The notes: generated by a model not told the origin, from the letters alone. Shown: positions 1 to 7,497, numbered from the stretch's first letter. The stretch is DNA of 26,411 bases from JARRJY01 sp050116415 (GCA_050116415.1 JASFOS010000013.1:1-26411); one strand, 5' to 3'. Numbers and translations are program-made.

Positions 1-116
1 AATTTGAACTCCAGGCTAACCTCGCCATAGGGTGTGGCGACCGGCTTGGCGCTACCCAGACCAGGTGTAGTCAACGCCATGATTAATAAAATTGTTTGTA
101 TGGTGCGTGTTGTCAT
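1..116 (-). CDS. Exported protein, 5' part only (runs off window)
   Basis: The 38 visible residues begin with a signal peptide: MTTRT, then a hydrophobic stretch (IQTILLIMALTTPG) and a likely cleavage after GSA before KPVATPYG. The ATG is preceded by an AAGGA-like ribosome-binding site. It follows the DsrE-family gene on the same strand after 41 bp and is probably co-transcribed with it, so an exported role linked to sulfur metabolism is possible but is only inferred from position. Too little is visible to name a family. Confidence 0.6.
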   Translation of the reverse strand, partial: MTTRTIQTILLIMALTTPGLGSAKPVATPYGEVSLEFK

Positions 117-157
117 GTCCTGTTCCTTGTTTAATGATTCATCGACTGAGGCGTTGG

Positions 158-640
158 TTATTGCATATAGGCATGCCCTTCTTCACGCTGCAGGCGAACA
201 ATTTCGGCATCGGCCATGGGTACGATTTCAACGAAGCCATGAATTTCTTCCGGCTTGAATCCATGCGCCTGCGCGGCCAGTTTGCACATTTTGAATTTAA
301 TGGTATCACCCACGGTGAGACTTTGTGCACGCTGCATTAATTCACGGTATTTGGGGTAGTTTTTCGTGGCGAAGAAGGGTATTTCATCACCATGCAGTAC
401 CAGTACGATGGACGTTTGGAAAGGATCGGCATGATAAAGTTTGTTCAGGTAGCTGACCCGGTCAAGAATATTGTTCAGTCTTGCCACACTCGATACGGCC
501 ACATCATAGACGACTTTCTGTGGTGAATAATTTACCTCCTGCGCATGGCCAGTCCCCCATGGAATGTTTTGTGCCGCATAGGCAGGAAATGCCAGGCCAA
601 TACAAAGAGAAAGAATAAATGTAATACCTCTGATAGTCAT
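158..640 (-). CDS. Exported DsrE/DsrF-family protein
   Basis: The product has 160 residues. A Sec-type signal peptide covers about residues 1-22 (MTIRGITFILSLCIGLAFPAYA), followed by a DsrE-like alpha/beta domain with the pattern VVYDVAV, SIVLVLHGDEIPFF and IKFKMCKLAA. The single mature-domain cysteine, C119, sits where DsrE-family proteins often carry the cysteine that can hold persulfide sulfur. DsrE proteins act in sulfur transfer; a secreted single-domain form would act in the periplasm. This start was chosen over an ATG 60 nt upstream because it places the signal peptide at the N-terminus and has GGAG about 6 nt before it. It is the first gene of a probable operon with the truncated gene at 1-116. 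A perfect Fnr-type box lies 60 bp upstream, with a plausible -10 (CATAAA, complement of 674-679) at the right distance. Family assignment is firm; the exact partner is unknown. Confidence 0.85.
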   Translation of the reverse strand: MTIRGITFILSLCIGLAFPAYAAQNIPWGTGHAQEVNYSPQKVVYDVAVSSVARLNNILDRVSYLNKLYHADPFQTSIVLVLHGDEIPFFATKNYPKYRELMQRAQSLTVGDTIKFKMCKLAAQAHGFKPEEIHGFVEIVPMADAEIVRLQREEGHAYMQ

Positions 641-699
641 GTGCGCTCCGCTGGTTGCTTTTGTGGGCTTATTTTTATGAAAAATCGATGATAATCTCA

Positions 700-713
700 T
701 TGATAATCATCAA
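700..713. promoter_or_regulatory. Perfect Fnr-type box TTGATAATCATCAA
   Basis: The site matches TTGAT-N4-ATCAA at all 10 conserved positions. It is centred about 67 bp before the dsrE-like ATG, and a CATAAA -10 candidate on the minus strand is centred 30 bp downstream of the box centre, the geometry of a class II (-41.5) Fnr activator site. It also forms the right half of a larger imperfect inverted repeat (687-711, arms GATGATAATC / GATAATCATC), which gives it Fur-box-like character. It could also act on the divergent gene at 891, though it lies 178 bp from that start. Confidence 0.65.
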
Positions 714-890
714 CTCCATCACCAGGTGCTTATACAAAGATAGTCAACAGCTTGGATAATGCCAGTCAGACAACGGGCAATTGATGTGGGGGCTAAATAA
801 CCTGCTGCTTTATCCGGAAATAGATTGACAATCCATATGAGCTCTGATTGCATTATAGAAAAGGACAATCGACGATGTGATTAGTTCGCG

Positions 891-1937
891 ATGACAGCGA
901 AAAAAACAAGTAAAAAGCAGGTGCGCAAGCACGCCTGGGCAAGACTGACAAACGACGAATTGTTACAAAAGCGGATCTGTGATCTTGGACTAAGCCTGGA
1001 AGACAGTGCGCTGGTGCCGCGCATCGAAGAGCTTTACCGGGAACTGCAGCGTTGCGGTTTTCGTTTTCGCCCGCATTTCTGGTTATCGGATGAGTGGTAT
1101 TGTCCCGACGGTATCCCTGGGGTTGCGATCCCTTTTTTCCTTGCCCACCCGCGCCTGCAGAAACTGGAAAAACACTTCATGATGGAAGTGGAGGGCAAGA
1201 GTCATAACTGGTTTATGAAACTGCTGCGCCATGAAACCGGACATGCCTTGTTGAACGCCTATAAGCTGGATGAGCGGCGAGACTGGCGCAAATATTTCGG
1301 GCGACCCAATGCCCGCTACCCGGATGTTTACCTGCCCAAGCCTTATAGCAAGCGCTTCGTGATTAATTTGCCCAACTGGTATGCCCAGGCGCACCCGCAC
1401 GAAGACTGGGCCGAAACCTTTGCAGTGTGGTTAAACCCCCGCTCACAATGGCGGCAGCGTTATCGAAAATGGCCGGCGATGCAGAAACTGGAATATGTCG
1501 ATGGCCTGATGGAAGAGATCAAGCAAAAAGCGCCCAGGCTGCGCAATAAACAGACCGATCATCCGTTATCGAAGATCAAGATGACACTTGGTGAATATTA
1601 CCAGGACAAGATAGATCGCTATGGAATGGACAGCCCGGAATTCTCCGATTTTGACCTGCGCAAGTTGTTTGTCGAGCCTGGCAAGGCGCCGGACGCGGAA
1701 AAAGCGGCTCATTATATAAAACGAACACGACGTGAAGTAATGGATATCGTGGAACGTTGGAGTGGTGAATACAAGTACCGCATCAACACGGTATTACAGG
1801 ACATGGTGAAACGTTGCGACAAGCTGGATTTGCGCGTCATCCATGATGATGAAACCATGCTGCCACACATGACAGCCTGTTTAACCATGATGGTGATCAA
1901 TAAACTCCATAGCGGGGGGTACCATATCGCGTTATGA
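891..1937 (+). CDS. Putative zinc metallopeptidase (HExxH, DWAE motif)
   Basis: The product is a 348-residue cytoplasmic protein with no signal peptide or membrane segment and a lysine-rich N-terminus. Residues 114-118 read HETGH, a zinc-binding HExxH motif followed by a helix (ALLNAYKL). A second motif, HPHEDWAETFAVWL (168-181), resembles the E/DWAE segment of the putative zinc-binding metallopeptidase family (Peptidase_Mx type), in which an acidic residue is the likely third zinc ligand; here E171, D172 or E175 are candidates. The C-terminal 130 residues are helical and basic. The stop overlaps the next gene's ATG (ATGA), so the two are translationally coupled. No good ribosome-binding site precedes the ATG; a TTGACA element lies at 825-830. 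The substrate is unknown. Peptidase activity is inferred from motifs only. Confidence 0.75.
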   Translation: MTAKKTSKKQVRKHAWARLTNDELLQKRICDLGLSLEDSALVPRIEELYRELQRCGFRFRPHFWLSDEWYCPDGIPGVAIPFFLAHPRLQKLEKHFMMEVEGKSHNWFMKLLRHETGHALLNAYKLDERRDWRKYFGRPNARYPDVYLPKPYSKRFVINLPNWYAQAHPHEDWAETFAVWLNPRSQWRQRYRKWPAMQKLEYVDGLMEEIKQKAPRLRNKQTDHPLSKIKMTLGEYYQDKIDRYGMDSPEFSDFDLRKLFVEPGKAPDAEKAAHYIKRTRREVMDIVERWSGEYKYRINTVLQDMVKRCDKLDLRVIHDDETMLPHMTACLTMMVINKLHSGGYHIAL

Positions 1938-2959
1938 AAAAATTACGAGTCATGATGCTGGTGCATAGTTACCTGGTACCTCCCGAGGATCTGAAAGACC
2001 CTGACGATCCGCGCATGAAAACATTTGGTACTGAATTTGATGTCAAGAGCGCGCTACAGAAGCTCGGTCATGACGTAAAAATTGTACCCATCGATGATAG
2101 CATCGTACCGATTCGTCAAACTATCGAGCAATGGAAGCCGGATATTGCCTTCAACATGATGGAATCATTTGCCGATAACGGCGCGCTCGATTATTACATA
2201 GTCAGCTACCTGGATATGCTCAAGGTACCCTATACAGGATGTAACCCGCGTGGTTTGATACTCTCCAGGGACAAGGCCCTGTCAAAAAAATTACTCAGCT
2301 TTCACAAGGTACACGTTCCCAAGTTTCGCGTTTTTGCGTGGGGACGCAAGATAAACAAGCAGAAAGCTGAAAAGCTGACTTACCCGATGATTGTTAAAAG
2401 TTTGACCGAGCAGGGTTCGATCGGTATTGCCCAGGCCTCTTATGTCACAACAGCGGATGAACTGATTGAACGGGTCAGGCAGGTGCATGAAATGACCGGT
2501 GACGATGCGATTGCCGAGCAATATATTGATGGCAGGGAATTGTACGTTACGGTACTGGGTAATCATCGGCTTGAGGTGTTTCCCATCCGTGAGCTGGTGT
2601 TTGATAAGGCCGCTGACCAGGTGCAAAAAATTGCCACCTACAGCGTCAAGTGGAACGAGAAATACCGCGAGCGCTGGGGCATCGATTATATTTTCGCACG
2701 CAACCTGCCCAAGGGTGTGGAGGAACAGATCAAAAAGCTTGCCAAGCGCGTGTATCGAATCCTTGATATGAGTGGCTATGCACGACTCGATCTTCGTCTC
2801 GATAAGCAAGGTAAGGTCTATATACTGGAAGCCAATGCCAATGCCGCTATCGCCAGAGACGAGGATGTCGCTTTTGCCGCTGAGAAAGCCGGTTATAGTT
2901 ATGAACAATTAATCCAACGTTTGCTTAACCTGGGGTTACGTGCGCACAAGTATGATTGA
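1934..2959 (+). CDS. ATP-grasp ligase, D-Ala-D-Ala ligase-like
   Basis: The product has 341 residues with a D-Ala-D-Ala-ligase-type ATP-grasp layout. An N-terminal pre-ATP domain contains IAFNMMESF, the position of the substrate-binding FNxxxG region in Ddl. The central ATP-binding part has YPMIVKSLTEQGSIGI (lysine plus glycine-rich loop) and AEQYIDGRELYVTVLG. A C-terminal metal site lies at ARLDLRLD and YILEANANAAI, supplying the expected Asp, Glu and Asn ligands. The family joins a carboxylate to an amine through an acyl-phosphate. The gene overlaps the metallopeptidase by 4 bp, so one operon is nearly certain. It is probably not the cell-wall Ddl: the substrate loop differs and no mur or fts genes are nearby. 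An amide or peptide ligase paired with a dedicated peptidase is the inference. Confidence 0.8.
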   Translation: MKKLRVMMLVHSYLVPPEDLKDPDDPRMKTFGTEFDVKSALQKLGHDVKIVPIDDSIVPIRQTIEQWKPDIAFNMMESFADNGALDYYIVSYLDMLKVPYTGCNPRGLILSRDKALSKKLLSFHKVHVPKFRVFAWGRKINKQKAEKLTYPMIVKSLTEQGSIGIAQASYVTTADELIERVRQVHEMTGDDAIAEQYIDGRELYVTVLGNHRLEVFPIRELVFDKAADQVQKIATYSVKWNEKYRERWGIDYIFARNLPKGVEEQIKKLAKRVYRILDMSGYARLDLRLDKQGKVYILEANANAAIARDEDVAFAAEKAGYSYEQLIQRLLNLGLRAHKYD

Positions 2960-2970
2960 CAGTGTTATGT

Positions 2971-4350
2971 TCAGGCTTGCGTTTGTTGCGTGGTGAGGAA
3001 CCGCAACCAGCTATAACCAATAATCCCGGCCAGCAGCGATGCGGCAAGGATAGCGCTTTTTGCGGCAATCAGGGTTGGTGGATCACCCGCAAAGCTCAGG
3101 CTGGAAATGAAGATTGACATGGTGAAGCCTATGCCGCTGATAAACGCAACCCCGACAAGGTGCTGTCGGTTCATGCCAGGAGGCAAGTTGCCCCAGCCCA
3201 GGCGTATTGTCAGCCAACCGAACAAGCTGATACCGAGACTTTTACCTATTACCAGCCCGCAAATAATACCCAGTGTGACCGGTTCCGTGAACAGGGAGCC
3301 AGCTGAGAATTGACCAAGTTCAATGCCCGCGTTGGCCAGCGCAAACAATGGCAAAACAAAAAGCGCAACAGGGTGCTCCAGGCCATGTTCCCAGCGTTGT
3401 AGCGGCGTGGTCGATTGCTTGGCCGTGTCTTCGACACGTTCCAGTACCGCATGTTTTTCCCTTTCAGCGAGAATTGGCTTTGAATGTTTTTCATAATATT
3501 CAAAGTCTTCCAGTTGCCTGATGAGTTGATTGGCTCGTTGCAAAAACCAGCGCTTACCTTTTCGAGCACGAGCAGGTACGGTGAAGGCCACGAGGATACC
3601 CGCAATGGTTGCATGTACCCCGGACTTGAGTATCGCATACCAGATAATACCACCGATGATGATGTAAATAGTGGGACGTCGTATGCCAAGCAAGTTGAAA
3701 AAAATTAACAAGCCCAGTAGCAGGCTGGCAACAAGCAGGTGAGGGGTGCTGATAGTTTCGGTATAAAAAATTGCAATGACCAGGATCGCACCAATGTCGT
3801 CAATAATGGCCAGCGCTGCAAGAAAAGCCAGTAGTGAACGTGGTATATGCTTGCCAAGTAAAGCCAGGATGCCAACCGCGAACGCGGTATCGGTTGCCAT
3901 CGGTATGCCCCAGCCGTGCGAGGTGGTTGAGCCAAAGTTGAGAAAATAATAAATCAAGGCAGGAAACAGCATGCCGCCCAGCGCGGCGGCCATCACCGGC
4001 AAGGCCCGCTCACGGGTCTGTAAATCTCCGGCAAGAATTTCACGCTTGATCTCAAGCCCCAGTATGAAAAAGAAAATCGACATCAAGCCATCGTTGACCC
4101 AGTGCAAGATGGATTTTTCCAGGCGCCATGATTCAAAGAAAATACCGGCGTGGCTGGCCAGCAAGGCCTGGTAGTCGGCGGCCAGCTCCGAGTTGGCAAG
4201 GAATAAGGCGAACAGTGTACAAACGATCAGGATAATGCTGGCGGTCGCCTGGTCGCGCAAAAAACGCTGGAAAGGAGAGATGATATTGGTGAATTTCTCT
4301 TCCAGCACAGTACGGGAATTTTCTTTGCCGGGTTGCGGTGTCTGGTTCAT
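2971..4350 (-). CDS. nhaA: Na+/H+ antiporter NhaA
   Basis: The product is a roughly 459-residue inner-membrane antiporter exporting Na+ in exchange for protons. The NhaA signature is complete: MATDTAFAVGILALLG carries the Asp equivalent to E. coli D133, AIIDDIGAILVIAIFYT the paired Asp residues (D163/D164 equivalents), and LVIGKSLGISLFGWL the transmembrane lysine equivalent to K300. A loop of about 70 residues between membrane segments (around LQRANQLIRQLEDFEYYEKHSKP) is longer than in E. coli NhaA. The start is uncertain: ATG at 4350 lies 16 nt after the MFS stop, while a GTG at 4374 would overlap that gene and add 8 residues; neither has a strong ribosome-binding site. It is the last gene of the minus-strand run beginning at 7291 and ends 11 bp from the convergent ATP-grasp gene. 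Confidence 0.93.
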   Translation of the reverse strand: MNQTPQPGKENSRTVLEEKFTNIISPFQRFLRDQATASIILIVCTLFALFLANSELAADYQALLASHAGIFFESWRLEKSILHWVNDGLMSIFFFILGLEIKREILAGDLQTRERALPVMAAALGGMLFPALIYYFLNFGSTTSHGWGIPMATDTAFAVGILALLGKHIPRSLLAFLAALAIIDDIGAILVIAIFYTETISTPHLLVASLLLGLLIFFNLLGIRRPTIYIIIGGIIWYAILKSGVHATIAGILVAFTVPARARKGKRWFLQRANQLIRQLEDFEYYEKHSKPILAEREKHAVLERVEDTAKQSTTPLQRWEHGLEHPVALFVLPLFALANAGIELGQFSAGSLFTEPVTLGIICGLVIGKSLGISLFGWLTIRLGWGNLPPGMNRQHLVGVAFISGIGFTMSIFISSLSFAGDPPTLIAAKSAILAASLLAGIIGYSWLRFLTTQQTQA

Positions 4351-4366
4351 GGTACTTGTTGTCCAA

Positions 4367-5710
4367 TTAGCCACTTACATCGGGAAGGCGGGCAATATAG
4401 AGTGCAGCCAGGCATGACAGCAGGGCGAGTACCAGGATCACACTACTGGTATCCAGCACGTCACCGATGACACCAAACAGGCCACCTGCCAGCATGGTAA
4501 TACCAATCACGGTGTTGCTGACCGCAACATAGATGGAGCGTGTTTTTTCACTGGCCATGTCGACCAGGTAAACCTTGCGGGCCAGGCGCACTCCACCATG
4601 AAACATCGCGATCAGGAAAAACAGAATCGTATAAATCCACGCCGAGTTCATCAGGGTCAGCCCGGCATTAACCAGAAGCCAGGTCATGATCCCGGTAATA
4701 CCGGCTAGTAATGATGCCATTATCATTACCCGTCGACTCGAACGATCACTGAGTTTTCCCCACAATGGTGCACTGATGCTACCTGCCAGACCGCTGGCAA
4801 TGATCAGTAAGCCAAGCCCACTAATGCCTTGACTGTGTTGTTGCGCCAGCAACACGTAAAAGGGTGGGGCCAGTGCCACACTCAAGAGCATGGCACGCGA
4901 GATGACAAATTTTCGGAAATGGTTGTCGGTGTACAGGATGCCCATGCTCGCGATGGCGACCTGCAAAGCATTGCCGCCGTGTTCGGTTGCACCGGGTGCT
5001 TCCTTGATTGAGGCAAAAATAATAATTGCCAAAGACCAGATCATGGCGGCGGCTACCAAGAAAAAAGCTAATAGTTGCAGGTCACTCGAGGCATCCGACT
5101 GGTAGACGTAAAAACCCAGCAACAGCGTGACAAGACCACTGATGCCAGCACTGTAGCCCATCAGCACGCCACGCCGCGTTTTTGATACGGTTTTGCCCAG
5201 CACATCCTTGGCAGAGACCGAACATAATCCGCGCGCGATACTATATAGCGTGATGAGTAACAGCACGATCCAGCCGGCCGCTACCCCGTCCAGCTTGACT
5301 ACCGTGAGCGCCATGATTAACAAGCACAGGCCCGATAAGCCAGCACCCAGCAGCCAGACGGTTTTACGTATGGGCAGACGCCGGATGTAAGCCGCAACCA
5401 GCAACTGGGGTAACAGGACACCGGCTTCGCGTATCGGAACCAGGAACCCGGTAAAAGCAGCTGGCGCACCGAGCACGCCAAGAAGCCAGGGAAGTATCAA
5501 ACGTGCACTGGAAAGTTCATCGGCAATTTTTGAAAACAGGTTGGCAAATAAATAAGCAAAAAAATTACGCGGCAGATGCTGGCAACTGGCTTCCGGGATA
5601 TCCTTGCATACACGCGCATCTTCATCACCGGTTACCTGTTCATACATCCAGCCAAGCCGGGGATAGTTTTTTAACGATTTTTTAACAGTTGCTTTTCGTG
5701 TCTCGTGCAT
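4367..5710 (-). CDS. MFS transporter, substrate unknown
   Basis: The product has 447 residues with about twelve hydrophobic segments and a basic, soluble N-terminal region of about 55 residues. The MFS loop-2/3-like motif appears as GKLSDRSSRRVMI in the second half and less clearly in the first. It has VGLARK/SEKTR-like loops of the drug and metabolite efflux type, but nothing that identifies a substrate. It starts 48 bp after the persulfide dioxygenase stop and is directly followed by nhaA, so it may belong to a sulfur-related transcription unit; export of sulfite, thiosulfate or an organic anion would fit but is only a guess from position. No clear ribosome-binding site precedes the ATG; Met22 (5647) is an alternative start. 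Confidence 0.85.
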   Translation of the reverse strand: MHETRKATVKKSLKNYPRLGWMYEQVTGDEDARVCKDIPEASCQHLPRNFFAYLFANLFSKIADELSSARLILPWLLGVLGAPAAFTGFLVPIREAGVLLPQLLVAAYIRRLPIRKTVWLLGAGLSGLCLLIMALTVVKLDGVAAGWIVLLLITLYSIARGLCSVSAKDVLGKTVSKTRRGVLMGYSAGISGLVTLLLGFYVYQSDASSDLQLLAFFLVAAAMIWSLAIIIFASIKEAPGATEHGGNALQVAIASMGILYTDNHFRKFVISRAMLLSVALAPPFYVLLAQQHSQGISGLGLLIIASGLAGSISAPLWGKLSDRSSRRVMIMASLLAGITGIMTWLLVNAGLTLMNSAWIYTILFFLIAMFHGGVRLARKVYLVDMASEKTRSIYVAVSNTVIGITMLAGGLFGVIGDVLDTSSVILVLALLSCLAALYIARLPDVSG

Positions 5711-5758
5711 GCAATTTTGTGGCTGTTGATAATGGCTTGTTTCCAGTCAGGTCAATAA

Positions 5759-6511
5759 TTAGCCCTGGTCGCCACGTTCACAGGGGCTGCGATATTTTTC
5801 TGGAATATTATCAGGGCATTCGCCACACTTTTCATTGCCAGGCACTGCAAAATCAATTTTACGTGGATAGGGCAGGTCCATAGTTGTCATGATCTCGACG
5901 AATGCGTGTTCCGGTTTATTGTTTCCCAGGCGCGGGTTACGGGTTTTTTCCTGCGCGATGCTTGAAACAAAACGTCCTTCATAGTCATGGCAGGGATAAA
6001 CCAGGGTTTCATCAGGTAGCGTAAAAAACTTGTCATGGATCGAACGATATAATGTGTGGGCATCACCCGACTGGAAGTCGGTGCGCCCGCAGGCATCGAT
6101 CAGCAACGCATCACCGCTAAACAACATTTTTTGCGCATCATTTTCTATTAAGTAAGCATGGTGATGGTTTGTGTGTCCTGGCGTAAACAGTGGATGTATT
6201 TCGATATTGCCAACTCGAAACACTTCACCTTCACGCACGCCGATGTCAGCACAGGGCAGCTCGTCAATTGCCGGGTAGGCAATCTGGCTGCCGGTCAGTT
6301 GTTTAAGGCGACGTGCCCCGCTCAGGTGATCGGCATGAATGTGGGTATCAAGTGTAAAGTCCAGTTTCAGTCCCATTTCCTGTAGCAGCCGGGCATCACG
6401 TTCCGCGGTATCGAGTACAGGATCGATCAACGCCGTTTTACCCGTGTCCGAACAACTGATCAGGTATGTGTAGGTGCTTGAGTCAGGTTCAAAGAGTTGT
6501 CTGAAAATCAT
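5759..6511 (-). CDS. Persulfide dioxygenase, ETHE1-type metallo-beta-lactamase fold
   Basis: The product is a 250-residue MBL-fold protein closest to ETHE1/Blh persulfide dioxygenases, which use mononuclear Fe(II) and O2 to convert glutathione persulfide to sulfite and glutathione. Visible metal-site residues are H57, H59, D61 and H62 in THIHADHLSG, H113 in FTPGHTNHHH, D134 in FSGDALLIDACGRTDF and H175 in YPCHDYEGR. The ACGRTDFQ and CHDYEGR segments separate this family from glyoxalase II. The C-terminus adds an unusual Cys-rich tail (KCGECPDNIPEKYRSPCERGDQG). An AGGA ribosome-binding site lies about 7 nt before the ATG. It sits in a same-strand run after the DsrC-like and coiled-coil genes, 27 bp from the latter. 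It acts in the cytoplasm, downstream of sulfide oxidation by enzymes such as FccAB. Confidence 0.92.
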   Translation of the reverse strand: MIFRQLFEPDSSTYTYLISCSDTGKTALIDPVLDTAERDARLLQEMGLKLDFTLDTHIHADHLSGARRLKQLTGSQIAYPAIDELPCADIGVREGEVFRVGNIEIHPLFTPGHTNHHHAYLIENDAQKMLFSGDALLIDACGRTDFQSGDAHTLYRSIHDKFFTLPDETLVYPCHDYEGRFVSSIAQEKTRNPRLGNNKPEHAFVEIMTTMDLPYPRKIDFAVPGNEKCGECPDNIPEKYRSPCERGDQG

Positions 6512-6538
6512 ATTTTATCCTGTTAGTATGTAAAACTG

Positions 6539-6826
6539 TTAATGGAAGCGTGAAAGTGCTGACTTGATGGACTCCTGCATGGAGACCCAGGCCAGTTCAA
6601 CCCCGGTTTTGATATCTTCCCAGGCATCATCACCGGATTCACGTAGATGATCGAGTTTTTCCTGTATACCACGTTGCTTGACGCGGAGCTCCTCGATCTC
6701 CTCATAGTACTTCAGTTTTAGATCAGCTTCAGCTTTGTCAGCATAAGCCTTGAGTTTTTCGATGTCGGCTTCCCATTGATTGATGTGCTCCTGGATTTTC
6801 TTTTCGTAATCTTGCCTGATTGACAT
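6539..6826 (-). CDS. Small coiled-coil stress-type protein
   Basis: The product has 95 residues, is almost wholly helical and highly charged, with a heptad-like pattern from about residue 5 to 65 (KLKAYADKAEADLKLKYYEE, then KQRGIQEKLDHL) followed by an amphipathic tail (DDAWEDIKTGVELAWVSMQE). This matches a widespread family of small coiled-coil proteins annotated as sll1863-type stress response proteins, in which the DDAWEDLK-GIE-AW-SL segment is conserved. No enzymatic motif, signal peptide or cysteine is present. An AGGA ribosome-binding site precedes the ATG. It lies between the DsrC-like and persulfide dioxygenase genes with gaps of 57 and 27 bp, indicating co-transcription. Its molecular role is unknown. 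Confidence 0.75.
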   Translation of the reverse strand: MSIRQDYEKKIQEHINQWEADIEKLKAYADKAEADLKLKYYEEIEELRVKQRGIQEKLDHLRESGDDAWEDIKTGVELAWVSMQESIKSALSRFH

Positions 6827-6883
6827 ATCATTATCCTGACTGTTGATTGGTTGTCTGTATTAAGTTTAGCCTATACAGATTGA

Positions 6884-7291
6884 CTATCTAGCTGTACCAA
6901 AACTACTGTCCCTGGTATGTGCAGGCATTGGAATGCCGGCAATTCGCACGCCTTGTGCCACGGGTCCTTCAGGGAAAAGCTGGTGCAGGTAGGCGCGACC
7001 ACCTTGTTGCGCAAACTTGTCAGCGAGTAATTCCTCAAAGACCCGACCAGTGTCGGGCATACCATTATCGATATAGTACTGTTGTAAATAATTGACTACT
7101 TCGAGATGCTCTTTATTTAAGTCAATATGGTATTCGCGGGCTATCTGTTTAGCCTTGTCGACAGACCAATCATGCAGCTGATGCTCACGGTTTTTACGTT
7201 GTTGACTATCGATATCAGTATCGACTTCTTTGTGCATATAGGCTTCTGCCTGGTCCATCCTGGTTGCCAGTTCATCATTGTGCTTCGACAT
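6884..7291 (-). CDS. DsrC/TusE-family protein lacking all cysteines
   Basis: The product has 135 residues. Residues 42-125 follow the DsrC/TusE fold: DWSVDKAKQIAREYHIDLNK, EHLEVVNYLQQYYIDNG, GGRAYLHQLFPEGPVAQG and RIAGIPMPAHT. Family members carry sulfur on one or two cysteines in the C-terminal arm (pattern GPxxxxCKxAGLPKPTGC). Here the first position is V115 and the last is T126, and no cysteine occurs anywhere in the protein. The chain continues nine residues beyond the usual end (RDSSFGTAR), and the N-terminus has an extra 40-residue charged region. It therefore cannot act as a thiol sulfur carrier; a regulatory or scaffolding role like other DsrC paralogs is inferred. A strong GGAGGT ribosome-binding site is 8 nt before the ATG, and an Fnr-type box lies about 95 bp upstream. 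It is first in a same-strand run with a persulfide dioxygenase. Confidence 0.85.
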   Translation of the reverse strand: MSKHNDELATRMDQAEAYMHKEVDTDIDSQQRKNREHQLHDWSVDKAKQIAREYHIDLNKEHLEVVNYLQQYYIDNGMPDTGRVFEELLADKFAQQGGRAYLHQLFPEGPVAQGVRIAGIPMPAHTRDSSFGTAR

Positions 7292-7385
7292 GCTTAAAAA
7301 CCTCCGGGTTTTCCGGTTAATACAAATAACAGTTTCACCTGTCTTCGTTGCTTAAACATCGTAGCGAGGTGCTGGTCAGGCAGCA

Positions 7386-7399
7386 TTGATAAATTTCAA
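7386..7399. promoter_or_regulatory. Fnr-type box TTGATAAATTTCAA
   Basis: The site matches TTGAT-N4-ATCAA at 9 of 10 positions. It lies between the Crp/Fnr gene and the DsrC-like gene, centred about 101 bp before the DsrC-like ATG, almost the same distance as the box upstream of fccA. A -10 candidate TACGAT on the minus strand (complement of 7358-7363) is centred 32 bp downstream of the box centre, consistent with a class II activator site. Confidence 0.55.
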
Positions 7400-7420
7400 T
7401 GTCATCAGTAAAACAGGGTG

Positions 7421-7497
7421 CTTACCGTGGTTGACAGGTATGGGTGGTAATGGCCTTTTGAATACCGTGCTTACAGGTGCCAGGTAGTCACGGTAAG
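7421..7497. repeat. Triple TACCGTG repeat, two alternative hairpins
   Basis: CTTACCGTG (7421-7429) and TACCGTG (7463-7469) are direct copies, and CACGGTAAG (7489-7497) is the inverted copy. The inverted copy can pair with either of the others: 7 bp with a 19-nt loop or 9 bp with a 59-nt loop, so the two hairpins exclude each other. There is no T-run, so this is not a simple terminator. It lies in the 272-bp gap between the Crp/Fnr stop and the Fnr-type box, so it would be transcribed only by read-through from the regulator gene, or could be a protein-binding region. Confidence 0.4.

Noticed and set aside
2291..2908. 205-codon open frame antisense to the ATP-grasp gene
   Set aside because: It lies wholly within a clear ATP-grasp coding sequence and has no ribosome-binding site or motif.
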